In this document: positions 1-7,165 of the stretch, piece by piece
Layout: each line of letters begins with the position of its first letter
Position numbering within the stretch: position 1 is the first letter of the stretch
Source: Cellulosimicrobium cellulans
Lineage (GTDB): Bacteria > Actinomycetota > Actinomycetes > Actinomycetales > Cellulomonadaceae
Reading direction: 5' to 3'
NCBI RefSeq assembly: GCF_001722485.1
Contig: NZ_LWGL01000017.1
Location: forward strand, 1 to 33,793
Length of the DNA: 33,793 nucleotides
Made by a program: the position numbers and the translations under genes
The notes under the pieces: generated by a model
The model's input: the letters and a program-made list of their open reading frames with translations, nothing else
What the model was told of the DNA's origin: nothing
The model's database searches: none

Positions 1-141
1 CGCTGCGTGCGGGACGCGAGCACCGGGGGTGTCCCGAGTCTGCGAGAGCGGTGATTCGGATCGGTAAGCGGTCTGTTTCGGCGCTCGGTCCGGCGCGTTG
101 CGGGCGTGTGACACGCCGCGTGCGGCGACCGGGCCGGGCCG
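1..141. other. Intergenic stretch at window edge
   Basis: No convincing coding frame is seen between the window edge and the MFS gene stop. A perfect inverted repeat, GGCGTGT-G-ACACGCC at 103-117, lies 25 bases past the MFS stop. Its one-base centre fits an operator-like DNA palindrome better than an RNA hairpin, although it could serve as a weak terminator for the leftward operon. Whatever lies further left is outside the window. Confidence 0.4.
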
Positions 142-1641
142 TCACGGGTGGACGGGCGCCCCGTCGGGGCCGCCCGCCGTCGGGCGCGGGGCGTCCGACG
201 GCACCGGCTGGCCGGCGGCGCTCGGCGCGGCCCCGCGCCCGCCGCTGAGGACCGCGCCGACGACGCCGGAGACGACGAGGACGAGCAGGGCGAGCTGGAC
301 GCCGACGGCGAAGTGGTCCGCCTCCGCGCCCGGGAGCGGGAAGTCGCCCGCGTAGACCGCCCGGCGGGCGTCGGCCGACAGCGGCGCCGTCGAGACCGCG
401 AGGGCGACCGCCGTCGTGACCAGGAACCCGGCGTTGAGCAGGGTCGAGCGGATCCCGTTCGACACGCCGCGCCGGTTCGTCGGGGTGATGAGCATGATGA
501 GGCTCGTGTTCGGCGTCATGAACGTCCCGATGCCGAGCCCCAGGAGCGCGAGCGACACGTAGGCGCCCACGGCCACGGTGTCGGTGCGGACCGCGACGGC
601 GAGCGAGGCGGCGGCCACGACGATCATCACCATGCCGGCCACCGCCAGGCGGGCGACCGGCACACGGCCCACCAGCCGCCCCGCGACCTGCGCGGCCACG
701 ATCGTGGACAGCGGGGCGACGACGACCATCGTCGCGACCTCGAACGCCGACGCGCCCTGCGTCGCCTGCAGGTGCGTGGACAGCAGCAGGATGACCGCGT
801 ACTGGCTGAACCCGGAGACGAACACCGCGGCGTACCGCCGCCCGAGGCGCGGAACCCGGAAGAGCGACAGGTCCACGAGCGGGCTGGCGACGCGCGTCTG
901 CGTCCCCACGAAGACCGCGAGCAGGACGAGCGCTCCGCCGACGAGCAGCGGCGCCGTCGGACCGGACCAGCCTGCCGCCGACCCGGCGGACATGCCGGCG
1001 ACGAACAGCGACAGGCTGCTCACGAGGGTCAGCGACCCCACGACGTCGACCCGCTCGCGCCCGGTCCCGGGACGCCCCGGCACGAGGCGGAGCGAGACCA
1101 GCAGGCTGAGCAGCGCGACCGGCCCGGACACGAGGAAGATGACGCGCCAGTCCGCGAGCTCCGACGCGAGGCCCCCGACCACCGGGCCGAGCGCCTGGCC
1201 GAACGCGGCGGACGTCGCGTTCATGCCGAGGGCCGCCGGCAGACGCTCGCGCGGGAAGACGTCGGTGAGGATCGCGGTGGTGTTGGTGATGATGGCCGCG
1301 GCGCCGACGCCCTGCACGAGCCGCGCGACGACGAACGCCCCCGCCCCCTGGACGAGCCCCGCGGCGAGGCTGCCCACGAGGAACACCAGCACGCCCACGA
1401 CGTAGATCCGCTTGCGGCCGAAGATGTCCGACAGCCGGCCGAACACGATGATGAGCGCGGTCATGACGAGCTGGTAGGCGAGGATGAACCACGTCGTCTC
1501 GGCGGGGCTCGCGCCGAACTCCCGCGAGACCTGCGGGAGCAGGATCGTGAGGCTCGTCGCGCCGACGAAGACCAGCACGACGTTCACGCTGGTCGCGACG
1601 AGGACCGGCCAGGCGCCGCGCTCGCGCGCGGCGCCGCTCAC
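142..1641 (-). CDS. MFS transporter, DHA2-like 14-TM family
   Basis: A 499-residue major facilitator superfamily protein that should move small molecules across the cytoplasmic membrane by proton antiport or symport. The N-terminal half carries the loop 2-3 signature (GRLSDIFGRKR, about residues 61-71) and the motif C-like region following RLVQGVGAAAI. The length and number of hydrophobic segments fit the 14-TM DHA2 (drug:H+ antiporter) group rather than 12-TM carriers. The GTG start overlaps the nitrilase stop by four bases (GTGA), so it is translationally coupled and last in the operon. In this context it may export a pathway product or excess substrate; the substrate cannot be read from the sequence. 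The frame stays open far upstream through the neighbouring genes, but that part has no MFS-like composition. Confidence 0.9.
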   Translation of the reverse strand: MSGAARERGAWPVLVATSVNVVLVFVGATSLTILLPQVSREFGASPAETTWFILAYQLVMTALIIVFGRLSDIFGRKRIYVVGVLVFLVGSLAAGLVQGAGAFVVARLVQGVGAAAIITNTTAILTDVFPRERLPAALGMNATSAAFGQALGPVVGGLASELADWRVIFLVSGPVALLSLLVSLRLVPGRPGTGRERVDVVGSLTLVSSLSLFVAGMSAGSAAGWSGPTAPLLVGGALVLLAVFVGTQTRVASPLVDLSLFRVPRLGRRYAAVFVSGFSQYAVILLLSTHLQATQGASAFEVATMVVVAPLSTIVAAQVAGRLVGRVPVARLAVAGMVMIVVAAASLAVAVRTDTVAVGAYVSLALLGLGIGTFMTPNTSLIMLITPTNRRGVSNGIRSTLLNAGFLVTTAVALAVSTAPLSADARRAVYAGDFPLPGAEADHFAVGVQLALLVLVVSGVVGAVLSGGRGAAPSAAGQPVPSDAPRPTAGGPDGAPVHP

Positions 1642-2564
1642 GAGCCCTGGCCCGTGAGGACCGGCTCGGTGGCGCGCTGCGCGCGCTTGAGCCGGGCGAT
1701 GTGCTCGAACACGGCCGGGACCTTGTCCCGCGCGAAGGGGAAGGTGGCGCGCAGCTCCTCGACGCGGTCGAGGTCGAGCTCGGCGTGCAGCACGTGCGGT
1801 GCCGTGTGGGCGGGCGCGACGTCGACCAGCTCGCCGTGCGGGCTGACGACGCACGAGAGCCCGAACGAGCTGGTCGAGCGCCCGTCGACCGTCTCCACCC
1901 CGGCGCGGTTCGCGGCGACGGTCCAGGCCTGGGCGTCCTTGCCGCGGATCTGCAGCTCGTGCACGAAGTGGCCCTCGCGCGCGCCCATGGAGCTGACGAG
2001 GACGAAGACCACCTCGGCGCCCAGCGTGCGCGCCGCCTCCCAGTACTCGGGGAAGCTGCGGTCGTAGCAGATCAGCGTCGAGAAGCGCGCCCCGAACGCC
2101 TCGAAGAGGACCGGGCCGGAGCCCGGCTCGAAGAACAGCTTCTCGTCGACGGGGACGCCCGAGCCGGAGCCCTGCGGGATCGACGTCTTGCGGTAGGTGG
2201 GGACGGTCGACCCGTCGAGCGCGGTCCCGGGGACGAGCCGTCCCTGCGCGTCCACCACGACGGCGGAGTTGTACAGGGCGCCGTCCTCCGCGCGCTCGTA
2301 CATGCCGAGGACCACCCCGACGCCGAGCTCGGCGGCGACCGCGGCGAACGCGGCCGTGGTCGGGCCCGGGACGGGCTCGGCCCAGGCCGTGTAGGCCTCG
2401 TCGCCCGTGAGGCCGAAGTACGGGGTGGTGATGAGCTCGGGGAAGAGCACGACGTCGGTACCGGGGACGGCGGCCTCGCGGAACAGCGCGAGCAGCCCGG
2501 CGACGGCCTCCTCGCGGTCCGCGGGGATCGAGCCGGTCTGCACGACGGCGACGTTGAGCGGCAT
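1638..2564 (-). CDS. Nitrilase-superfamily carbon-nitrogen hydrolase
   Basis: A 308-residue cytosolic amidase of the nitrilase superfamily. The Glu-Lys-Cys triad is visible: Glu43 in FPELIT, Lys126 in TYRKTSIP and Cys166 in LICYDRSFPE. Length and motif spacing match N-carbamoyl amino acid amidohydrolases, N-carbamoylputrescine amidases and aliphatic amidases, which hydrolyse a C-N bond to carboxylate and ammonia, or to carbon dioxide and ammonia for N-carbamoyl groups. I chose the ATG at 2564 because GGAAG lies just upstream and the conserved fold begins at once (NVAVVQTG); a start 13 codons earlier lacks such support. It follows the second PuuE-like gene after 51 bases and is coupled to the MFS gene. 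In this operon it is well placed to hydrolyse an amide or carbamoyl group released by ring opening (inference). Confidence 0.9.
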   Translation of the reverse strand: MPLNVAVVQTGSIPADREEAVAGLLALFREAAVPGTDVVLFPELITTPYFGLTGDEAYTAWAEPVPGPTTAAFAAVAAELGVGVVLGMYERAEDGALYNSAVVVDAQGRLVPGTALDGSTVPTYRKTSIPQGSGSGVPVDEKLFFEPGSGPVLFEAFGARFSTLICYDRSFPEYWEAARTLGAEVVFVLVSSMGAREGHFVHELQIRGKDAQAWTVAANRAGVETVDGRSTSSFGLSCVVSPHGELVDVAPAHTAPHVLHAELDLDRVEELRATFPFARDKVPAVFEHIARLKRAQRATEPVLTGQGS

Positions 2565-2615
2565 GGTGCTTCCTTTCACGGGGTTCCGGGGGCCGGCCGG
2601 CACCCGGGCGGAGCG

Positions 2616-3545
2616 TCAGGCGGCGGGGACGACCTGCGACGGCAGGACGAACCGCACGTCCGGCTCGGCGGCGAGACGGGCGAGGAACCGGTCGGCGACG
2701 TCGGCGTAGCAGGCCTGGCCCAGCACCCAGCCGGCCCAGCTGAGGCCGAGGAAGCGCGGGCCGACCTCGGCGACGTCGGCGAGCAGCCGGTCGACGGTGT
2801 CGTTGAGGAGCTGCTCGTAGTCCTGGAACGTCCCGCCGCGGACGTAGAGCTGGAACGAGTCCTCGGTGTCGAGGCCGAACGGCACGGCGTACAGGCCGGC
2901 CGCGGCGCCGTCGAGCGCGACGGGACGCTCGTCGACGGTCCAGTCGCCGAACCACGTGACGCCGGACTCGCGCAGGACCTGCGTGGTGCGGTCCGTGCAC
3001 CCGCGCTCCGGGCCGAACCAGCCCGTGGCGTCGAGGCCCGTGGCCGCGCGGACGGCGTCCAGGGACCGGGCGACGTAGTCCCGCTCCTCCTGCGGGGTCA
3101 TGCCGGAGTCGATGACGGACGTCGCCGCCTCGCCGCGCACGACGACCTCTCCTGCTGCGCTCGCGACCCGGCGCGCGAGCCCGGGAACCTCGCGGCAGCC
3201 GTACGCGTCGAGCGCGACGGCGGTGGGCACGCCGTGCCGGTCGGCGGTCCGCAGGAGCCGGTCCAAGCCGTTCGTGAGGCCGAACTCGTACTGCGAGACC
3301 TTGGCGACCTGCCCGCGCTCCGGACCGCCCTTCGGCTCCGGGTACGACCCGCCGACGCCGCCGGGCATGGCGGCCGGGCGGTACTGCCCCTCGGCGTTGA
3401 CGTCGAGGTAGTACCCGGCGTGCAGGAGGACGGAGACGGTCAGGGGGGCGGGGCCGTCCCACGGCTCGCGGTGCGTGTCGTAGCCGTGCGGCAGCGTGGG
3501 TGCGAAGACGGTCGTGCCGGGCGGGTTGATGTCGATGTGCGTCAT
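2616..3545 (-). CDS. PuuE-like polysaccharide deacetylase-fold protein, probably degenerate
   Basis: A 309-residue protein related to its upstream neighbour (3542-4480) and to the NodB/PuuE fold group. The order of motifs is recognisable: a block ending VPTAVALD (107-113), then VVVRGEAA (134-141), GWFGPERGCTDRTTQVL (175-191), VPFGLDTEDS (221-230) and LGLSWAGWVLGQ (266-277). The SHG motif of the neighbour is here VRG (136-138), and the His of the LATHPFVMGQ block aligns with Ala271. Both candidate active-site histidines are therefore missing, which suggests a non-catalytic subunit or altered chemistry. The ATG overlaps the neighbour's TGA by four bases (ATGA), so the two are translationally coupled, as expected for partners of a heteromeric complex. 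It could still be an enzyme with a different active site. No signal peptide is seen. Confidence 0.75.
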   Translation of the reverse strand: MTHIDINPPGTTVFAPTLPHGYDTHREPWDGPAPLTVSVLLHAGYYLDVNAEGQYRPAAMPGGVGGSYPEPKGGPERGQVAKVSQYEFGLTNGLDRLLRTADRHGVPTAVALDAYGCREVPGLARRVASAAGEVVVRGEAATSVIDSGMTPQEERDYVARSLDAVRAATGLDATGWFGPERGCTDRTTQVLRESGVTWFGDWTVDERPVALDGAAAGLYAVPFGLDTEDSFQLYVRGGTFQDYEQLLNDTVDRLLADVAEVGPRFLGLSWAGWVLGQACYADVADRFLARLAAEPDVRFVLPSQVVPAA

Positions 3546-4480
3546 GCGCTCGCTCCTGCGTGCTCGTCGAGCAGCGCGCGCGAGAACGCGACCTGCTCGT
3601 CGTAGAAGTTCTCGAGGTAGTGGTCGGTGATGGCGCCGGCGGTGGTCACCCAGACGCGGTCGTCGCTGCGCACGTGGTCGAAGATCGCCTCGAGGTACGC
3701 GGCGGCGTTCGGCTGGCCCATGACGAACGGGTGCGTGGCGAGGCACACGACACGCCCCTGGCCGTCCTCCTCGGCGTCACGCAGCAGGCGGTCGACCTGG
3801 GCCTTGGCGAGGTCGACGAGGTACTGCTTGGGGTGGCTGCGCGCGAGCACCATCGGCACGTCGTTGAGCGTGAACGAGTAGGGCACGCTCACGAGCCTCT
3901 TGCCGGACTCGGTGAGCAGGGGGCGCGGCTGCTCGTCGTGGACAAAGTCGGCGAAGTACGTCATCCCGTGCTCGACCATGATGTCCGCGGTGCGGTAGGT
4001 CGAGGAGATGCGCGGCCCGAGCATGCCCTTGATGGGCCGCCCCGCGTAGTAGGTGAGGGCGAGCTGCTGGCTCGTGGCGAAGAACTCGTGCTCCTCCTCG
4101 GGCGTCTTGCCGTAGAGGGGGCGCAGGTTGGAGATGCCGTGGCTCATGATCTCCCAGTCGCGCTCGAGCATCGCGTCGCGGATCTCGGGCTGCTCCTGCA
4201 GGAGCGCGAGGCTGAGGGAGACGGTCGACGGCATCGCGTAGCGGTCGACGGCGCGCAGCATGCGCCAGAACGCGGTCCGGTTGCCGGAGTCGCGGTGCAT
4301 GTAGTGCTCCGCGTCGGGCGGGGTGACGCGCGCGGCCATGCGCCGTCCCTCGGGGGCGAGCCAGTCGTAGTGCTCGACGTTCGGGGCGTGCCAGAAGGCG
4401 ACCGTCCTGCCGTCCGGCCAGGTGACGCGCGGCCGGTCGGCCATCGGTGAGTAGAGCATCCGCTCGTTGGGGGTGAGCAT
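3542..4480 (-). CDS. PuuE-like polysaccharide deacetylase-fold hydrolase
   Basis: A 312-residue cytosolic protein of the NodB/polysaccharide deacetylase fold, closest in layout to the metal-independent allantoinase PuuE group. Seen features: VTWPDGRTVAFW near residues 19-30, a fold block ending STVSLSLALLQ (85-95), IMSHGISNLRPLYG (111-124) with His114, a Gly/Arg-rich GPRISSTYRT block (155-164), VPYSFTLNDVP (199-209), and LATHPFVMGQP (247-257) with His250 followed by the typical C-terminal VWVTTAGAITDHY block. The TFDDG metal motif of chitin and peptidoglycan deacetylases is absent and there is no signal peptide, so a small cytosolic cyclic amide or ureide is a likelier substrate than cell wall (inference). 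GGAGG sits five bases before the ATG. It leads the hydrolase half of the operon, 91 bases after the permease genes. Confidence 0.85.
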   Translation of the reverse strand: MLTPNERMLYSPMADRPRVTWPDGRTVAFWHAPNVEHYDWLAPEGRRMAARVTPPDAEHYMHRDSGNRTAFWRMLRAVDRYAMPSTVSLSLALLQEQPEIRDAMLERDWEIMSHGISNLRPLYGKTPEEEHEFFATSQQLALTYYAGRPIKGMLGPRISSTYRTADIMVEHGMTYFADFVHDEQPRPLLTESGKRLVSVPYSFTLNDVPMVLARSHPKQYLVDLAKAQVDRLLRDAEEDGQGRVVCLATHPFVMGQPNAAAYLEAIFDHVRSDDRVWVTTAGAITDHYLENFYDEQVAFSRALLDEHAGASA

Positions 4481-4514
4481 CGGTACCTCCGTTGCTGGGC
4501 AGGGCGGAGCAGGC

Positions 4515-4534
4515 CTCGCGCCGGGTGGCGCGAG
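4515..4534 (-). promoter_or_regulatory. Intra-operon stem-loop between permease and hydrolase genes
   Basis: CTCGCGCC-GGGT-GGCGCGAG forms a perfect 8-bp stem with a 4-base loop in the 91-base gap between the permease gene and the first hydrolase gene. It is the only sizeable gap in the operon after the ATPase gene. It could be an attenuator, a partial terminator or an mRNA processing/stability element that sets different levels for transport and hydrolase genes. There is no U-tract. Role is inferred. Confidence 0.4.
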
Positions 4535-4571
4535 AGCCGTGCGAGGAAGAGGGGGTCGGCGGTGCGGCGGT

Positions 4572-5426
4572 TCAGGCGACGTCGGCGTCGCCGGCGCCGC
4601 GGAACCGCTTGCCGACCGTGTTGACCAGCAGGACGAACAGGCGGTCCGTGAGCAGGCCGAGCGCCCCGAGGACGAGGATCGCGGAGAAGACGTCGGGCAC
4701 GTTGGTCGATGTCATGCCGTTGTTGACCATGACACCCAGGCCGGTGGAGGCGCCGAGCATCTCGGCGGAGACGACGGTCATGAACGCGTTGCCCATCGCC
4801 ACACGGGCTCCGGCCGCGATGTACGGGACGCTGGCGGGGAGCGTGACCCAGGCCATGCGCTGCCACCAGCTCGCCCCGGTCACCCCGGCCATGCGCACCA
4901 TGTCGCGCGGCACCTTGGTGGTGCCCTCGATCGTGTTGAGGGCGACGACGAACACGCTCGTGTAGACGATGAGCAGGATCTTCGCGCTCTCGCCCGTGCC
5001 GAACCACACGAGCACGGGACCGAACCACGCGAGCGGCGGGACGAACCGGAAGAAGGTCACGAGGGGCGCCGCGAGGCCGGCGGCGACCCGGCTCCCGCCG
5101 AGCAGGAGCCCGAGGAGGACGCCCGCGAGAGAACCGACGAGGAAGCCGGCGACGATGCGGGTCAGGCTCGCACCGACCGCCTCGCCGAGCGTGCCGTCCG
5201 CGAGGTTCTCGCCGAACGCCTCCGCGACGGCGAGCGGACCGGGGAACAGCAGAGGCACGCCGTAGGCACGGGCGCCCCACTCCCACAGGGCGACGAGGAC
5301 GACGAGCGAGCCGAGCAGGACGCCGGCCCGGCGCAGGGCGCGCGCGACCTGGGCCCCCGTGACGACGACGCGGCGCGGGGCGCGCTCGACCGTCGAGGTC
5401 GTGCCGAGCGTGGTGGAGACAGCCAT
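4572..5426 (-). CDS. NitT/TauT-family ABC transporter permease (second)
   Basis: A 284-residue inner-membrane permease of the BPD_transp_1 / SsuC-TauC type. About six hydrophobic segments are visible, and the cytoplasmic EAA-type loop that docks on the ATPase is the stretch around KVPRDMVRMAGVTGASWWQRMAWVTLP. GTGESAKILLIVY and TGLGVMVNNG are typical of permeases for nitrate, sulfonate, taurine and pyrimidine precursors. Start and stop overlap by one base (TGATG) with the upstream permease, so the two are coupled and probably form a heterodimeric channel. The following genes encode hydrolases, implying that the imported compound is degraded. Specificity depends on a binding protein that is not in this window. 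Confidence 0.9.
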   Translation of the reverse strand: MAVSTTLGTTSTVERAPRRVVVTGAQVARALRRAGVLLGSLVVLVALWEWGARAYGVPLLFPGPLAVAEAFGENLADGTLGEAVGASLTRIVAGFLVGSLAGVLLGLLLGGSRVAAGLAAPLVTFFRFVPPLAWFGPVLVWFGTGESAKILLIVYTSVFVVALNTIEGTTKVPRDMVRMAGVTGASWWQRMAWVTLPASVPYIAAGARVAMGNAFMTVVSAEMLGASTGLGVMVNNGMTSTNVPDVFSAILVLGALGLLTDRLFVLLVNTVGKRFRGAGDADVA

Positions 5427-6226
5427 CACCGGACCTCCCGTCCTGCGTAGTACTTCTCGAGGAACAGCGTGCGCAGCGCGAGGAACGTGACGTCGAAGAG
5501 GTACCCGACGACGCCGAGGACGAGGATCCCGGCGAACATCGTCGCCGTGTCGGAGAACGTCCTCGCGCTGTAGATGACGTACCCGAGCCCGGACTGGCCG
5601 ATGATCATCTCGGCGCCGATCACCGCCATGAACGACAGCCCGAGCGCGAGACGGGCCCCTGCCATGACGTACGGGACCGCGTTCGGCACGAGGATCCGCA
5701 GGAACGTCCCGGCCGGCGACGAGCCGACGGCGCGCGCCATGCGCAGCTTGTCGGGCTCGACCGCGGCGATGCCGCTGATCGTGTTGATCGCGACGGGGAA
5801 CAGCGCGGCGTACACGACGACGAAGAGGATCGACGGCTCCCCCACGCCGAGCCAGATGGTCGCCGGGACGATCCACGCGATCGGGGCGACCATGCGCAGG
5901 AAGTTCAGGTAGGGGTTGAGCAGCGTGCGCACCGGGCGGAACGAGCCGATGCCCGCACCGACCACCAGGCCGGCGGCCGCTCCCAGGACGAAGCCGAGCA
6001 CCGCCCGGCGCAGCGTGTCGACGACCTGCGGCCGCGTCTCGGGGTCGGTGACGAGCTCGCCGAGCGCGCCCGCGACCGCGGTGGGGGCGGGCAGGACGAG
6101 CGGGTTGGCGGTGACCATCGACGCCGCCTGCCACACCACGACGGCGATGCCGACGCCGGCGACACCGAGGAGCGCGCGACCGACCCGCGGCGACGTGACG
6201 GGCGACGGCAGGGCCGGGGCGCTCAT
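5426..6226 (-). CDS. NitT/TauT-family ABC transporter permease (first)
   Basis: A 266-residue membrane protein of the same SsuC/TauC-like family as its downstream neighbour. It has a hydrophobic N-terminal segment at about residues 17-37, then five further membrane spans. The ATPase-coupling loop reads VEPDKLRMARAVGSSPAGTFLRILVP, and GVGEPSILFVVVYAALFP and GQSGLGYVIYSAR are characteristic. The ATG overlaps the ATPase stop by four bases (ATGA). Two different permease genes beside one ATPase gene point to a heterodimeric translocation pore. The substrate is unknown; family members carry nitrate, sulfonates, taurine, hydroxymethylpyrimidine and similar small compounds. Confidence 0.9.
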   Translation of the reverse strand: MSAPALPSPVTSPRVGRALLGVAGVGIAVVVWQAASMVTANPLVLPAPTAVAGALGELVTDPETRPQVVDTLRRAVLGFVLGAAAGLVVGAGIGSFRPVRTLLNPYLNFLRMVAPIAWIVPATIWLGVGEPSILFVVVYAALFPVAINTISGIAAVEPDKLRMARAVGSSPAGTFLRILVPNAVPYVMAGARLALGLSFMAVIGAEMIIGQSGLGYVIYSARTFSDTATMFAGILVLGVVGYLFDVTFLALRTLFLEKYYAGREVR

Positions 6227-7032
6227 GCCGCCTCCGTCAGGTCGCCGAGCGGACGCCGGGCCTTGGCCGCCGTCACCGTGGCCTCGAGGCGGTCGACGAG
6301 CGCGTTGAGCTCGGGGCCGCGTCGGCGCGGGCGCGGCAGGTCGACGTCGACGACCGAGTGCAGGTACGCGCGCGGGCCGGCGCTCATCACGCCGACGCGG
6401 TCGGCGAGGATGACCGCCTCGGCGATGTCGTGCGTGATGAACAGGACCGTGCGCCGCTCGCGCTCCCAGATGCTCGACAGCTCGAGCTGCAGGGAGGTGC
6501 GCGTCTGGGCGTCGAGCGCACCGAAGGGCTCGTCCATGAGGAGCATGCGCGAGTCGGTGACGAGGCCGCGCGCGATCTGCACGCGCTGCTTCATGCCGCC
6601 CGAGAGTTCGTGCGGGAGCTTGTCGGCCTGGTGCGCGAGCTCCACGAGCTCGAGGACGTGCTGGCCGCGCCGGCGGCGTTCCGCCGTGCCGACGCCCGCG
6701 ACCTTGAGCGGGAACTCGACGTTCTGCCGCACCGTGAGCCAGCCGAGGAGCGACTCGTGGCCCTGGAAGACGACGGCGCGGTCGGGGCCGGGTGCGGTGA
6801 TCCGCTCGCCGGCGACGAGCATCTCGCCCGCCGTCGGCCGCTCGAACCCGGCGACCTGGTTGAGGATCGTCGTCTTGCCGCACCCGGAGGGGCCGAGGAG
6901 CACGAAGAACTCGCCGGAGCGGATCTGCAGGTCGACGTGCTCCATGACGGGCGGCAACGAGCTGCGATAGCTGTAGGAGACGTCGCGCACGTCCAGCAGC
7001 GGCGCGGCGGACGTCGTCGGGGGAACAGTCAT
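6223..7032 (-). CDS. NitT/TauT-family ABC transporter ATP-binding protein
   Basis: A 269-residue ABC ATPase that powers the two permeases encoded downstream. Walker A GPSGCGKT is at 47-54, the Q-loop near VVFQGHESLLGW (88-99), signature LSGGMKQR at 143-150, Walker B LLMDEP at 164-169 and the switch histidine in FITHDIAEA (His201). LLGW after the Q-loop and EPFGALDAQTR are typical of SsuB/TauB/NrtD-like ATPases. It heads the transport-hydrolysis set and is preceded by 133 non-coding bases carrying a candidate promoter and a 16-base dyad. A weak AGGA is found before the ATG. The C-terminal tail of about 45 residues (DLPRPRRRG onward) is common in this group. Confidence 0.93.
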   Translation of the reverse strand: MTVPPTTSAAPLLDVRDVSYSYRSSLPPVMEHVDLQIRSGEFFVLLGPSGCGKTTILNQVAGFERPTAGEMLVAGERITAPGPDRAVVFQGHESLLGWLTVRQNVEFPLKVAGVGTAERRRRGQHVLELVELAHQADKLPHELSGGMKQRVQIARGLVTDSRMLLMDEPFGALDAQTRTSLQLELSSIWERERRTVLFITHDIAEAVILADRVGVMSAGPRAYLHSVVDVDLPRPRRRGPELNALVDRLEATVTAAKARRPLGDLTEAA

Positions 7033-7060
7033 GGGACACCGTCCTGGGGATCGAGGACTC

Positions 7061-7130
7061 CCGGCGGGACCGCCGGCGACGTGCTCACGCTAGGAGCGCG
7101 ACGTTGCCCGTCCCTTTCCCCGCTGTTTCC
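7061..7130 (-). promoter_or_regulatory. Candidate promoter and operator of the ABC/hydrolase operon
   Basis: Read on the minus strand, a TANNNT-type -10 (TAGCGT, 7087-7092) lies 55 bases before the ATPase ATG; no good -35 is seen. A perfect dyad CCGGCGG-GA-CCGCCGG at 7061-7076 lies just downstream of the predicted transcription start. Upstream, TTTCC-containing repeats at 7115-7119 and 7126-7130 are spaced 11 bases, one helical turn. These are plausible repressor and activator sites, perhaps for the adjacent IclR protein, but this is inference from position. Confidence 0.35.
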
Positions 7131-7139
7131 GCACCGTGC

Positions 7140-7156
7140 CCGGCGCGTTTCGCCGG
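7140..7156 (-). terminator. Small hairpin after the IclR gene
   Basis: CCGGCG-CGTTT-CGCCGG gives a perfect 6-bp stem with a 5-base loop, starting 10 bases past the IclR stop. It may end or weaken transcription from the regulator gene before the operon's own promoter. There is no U-tract, so it would be a weak terminator at best. Confidence 0.3.
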
Positions 7157-7165
7157 TGTAACCCG

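Noticed and set aside
103-117. Intrinsic terminator after the MFS gene
   Set aside because: The inverted repeat has a one-base centre and no U-tract, so a stable RNA hairpin would lose several pairs; it is recorded only as a dyad.
148-2067. Long plus-strand open frames opposite the minus-strand operons
   Set aside because: They are low-complexity Arg/Asp/Glu-rich translations caused by third-position GC bias and lack start sites and domains.
2564-2603. Earlier ATG for the nitrilase at 2603
   Set aside because: It would add a 13-residue stretch with no conserved fold; the ATG at 2564 has GGAAG upstream and starts directly at the first beta strand.
142-3462. Single open frame of over 1000 codons covering the MFS, nitrilase and part of the second PuuE-like gene
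   Set aside because: Only the part from 1641 to 142 has transporter-like composition; the rest is an Arg/Pro/Ala-rich antisense-like translation in a GC-rich frame, and other frames encode recognisable enzymes there.
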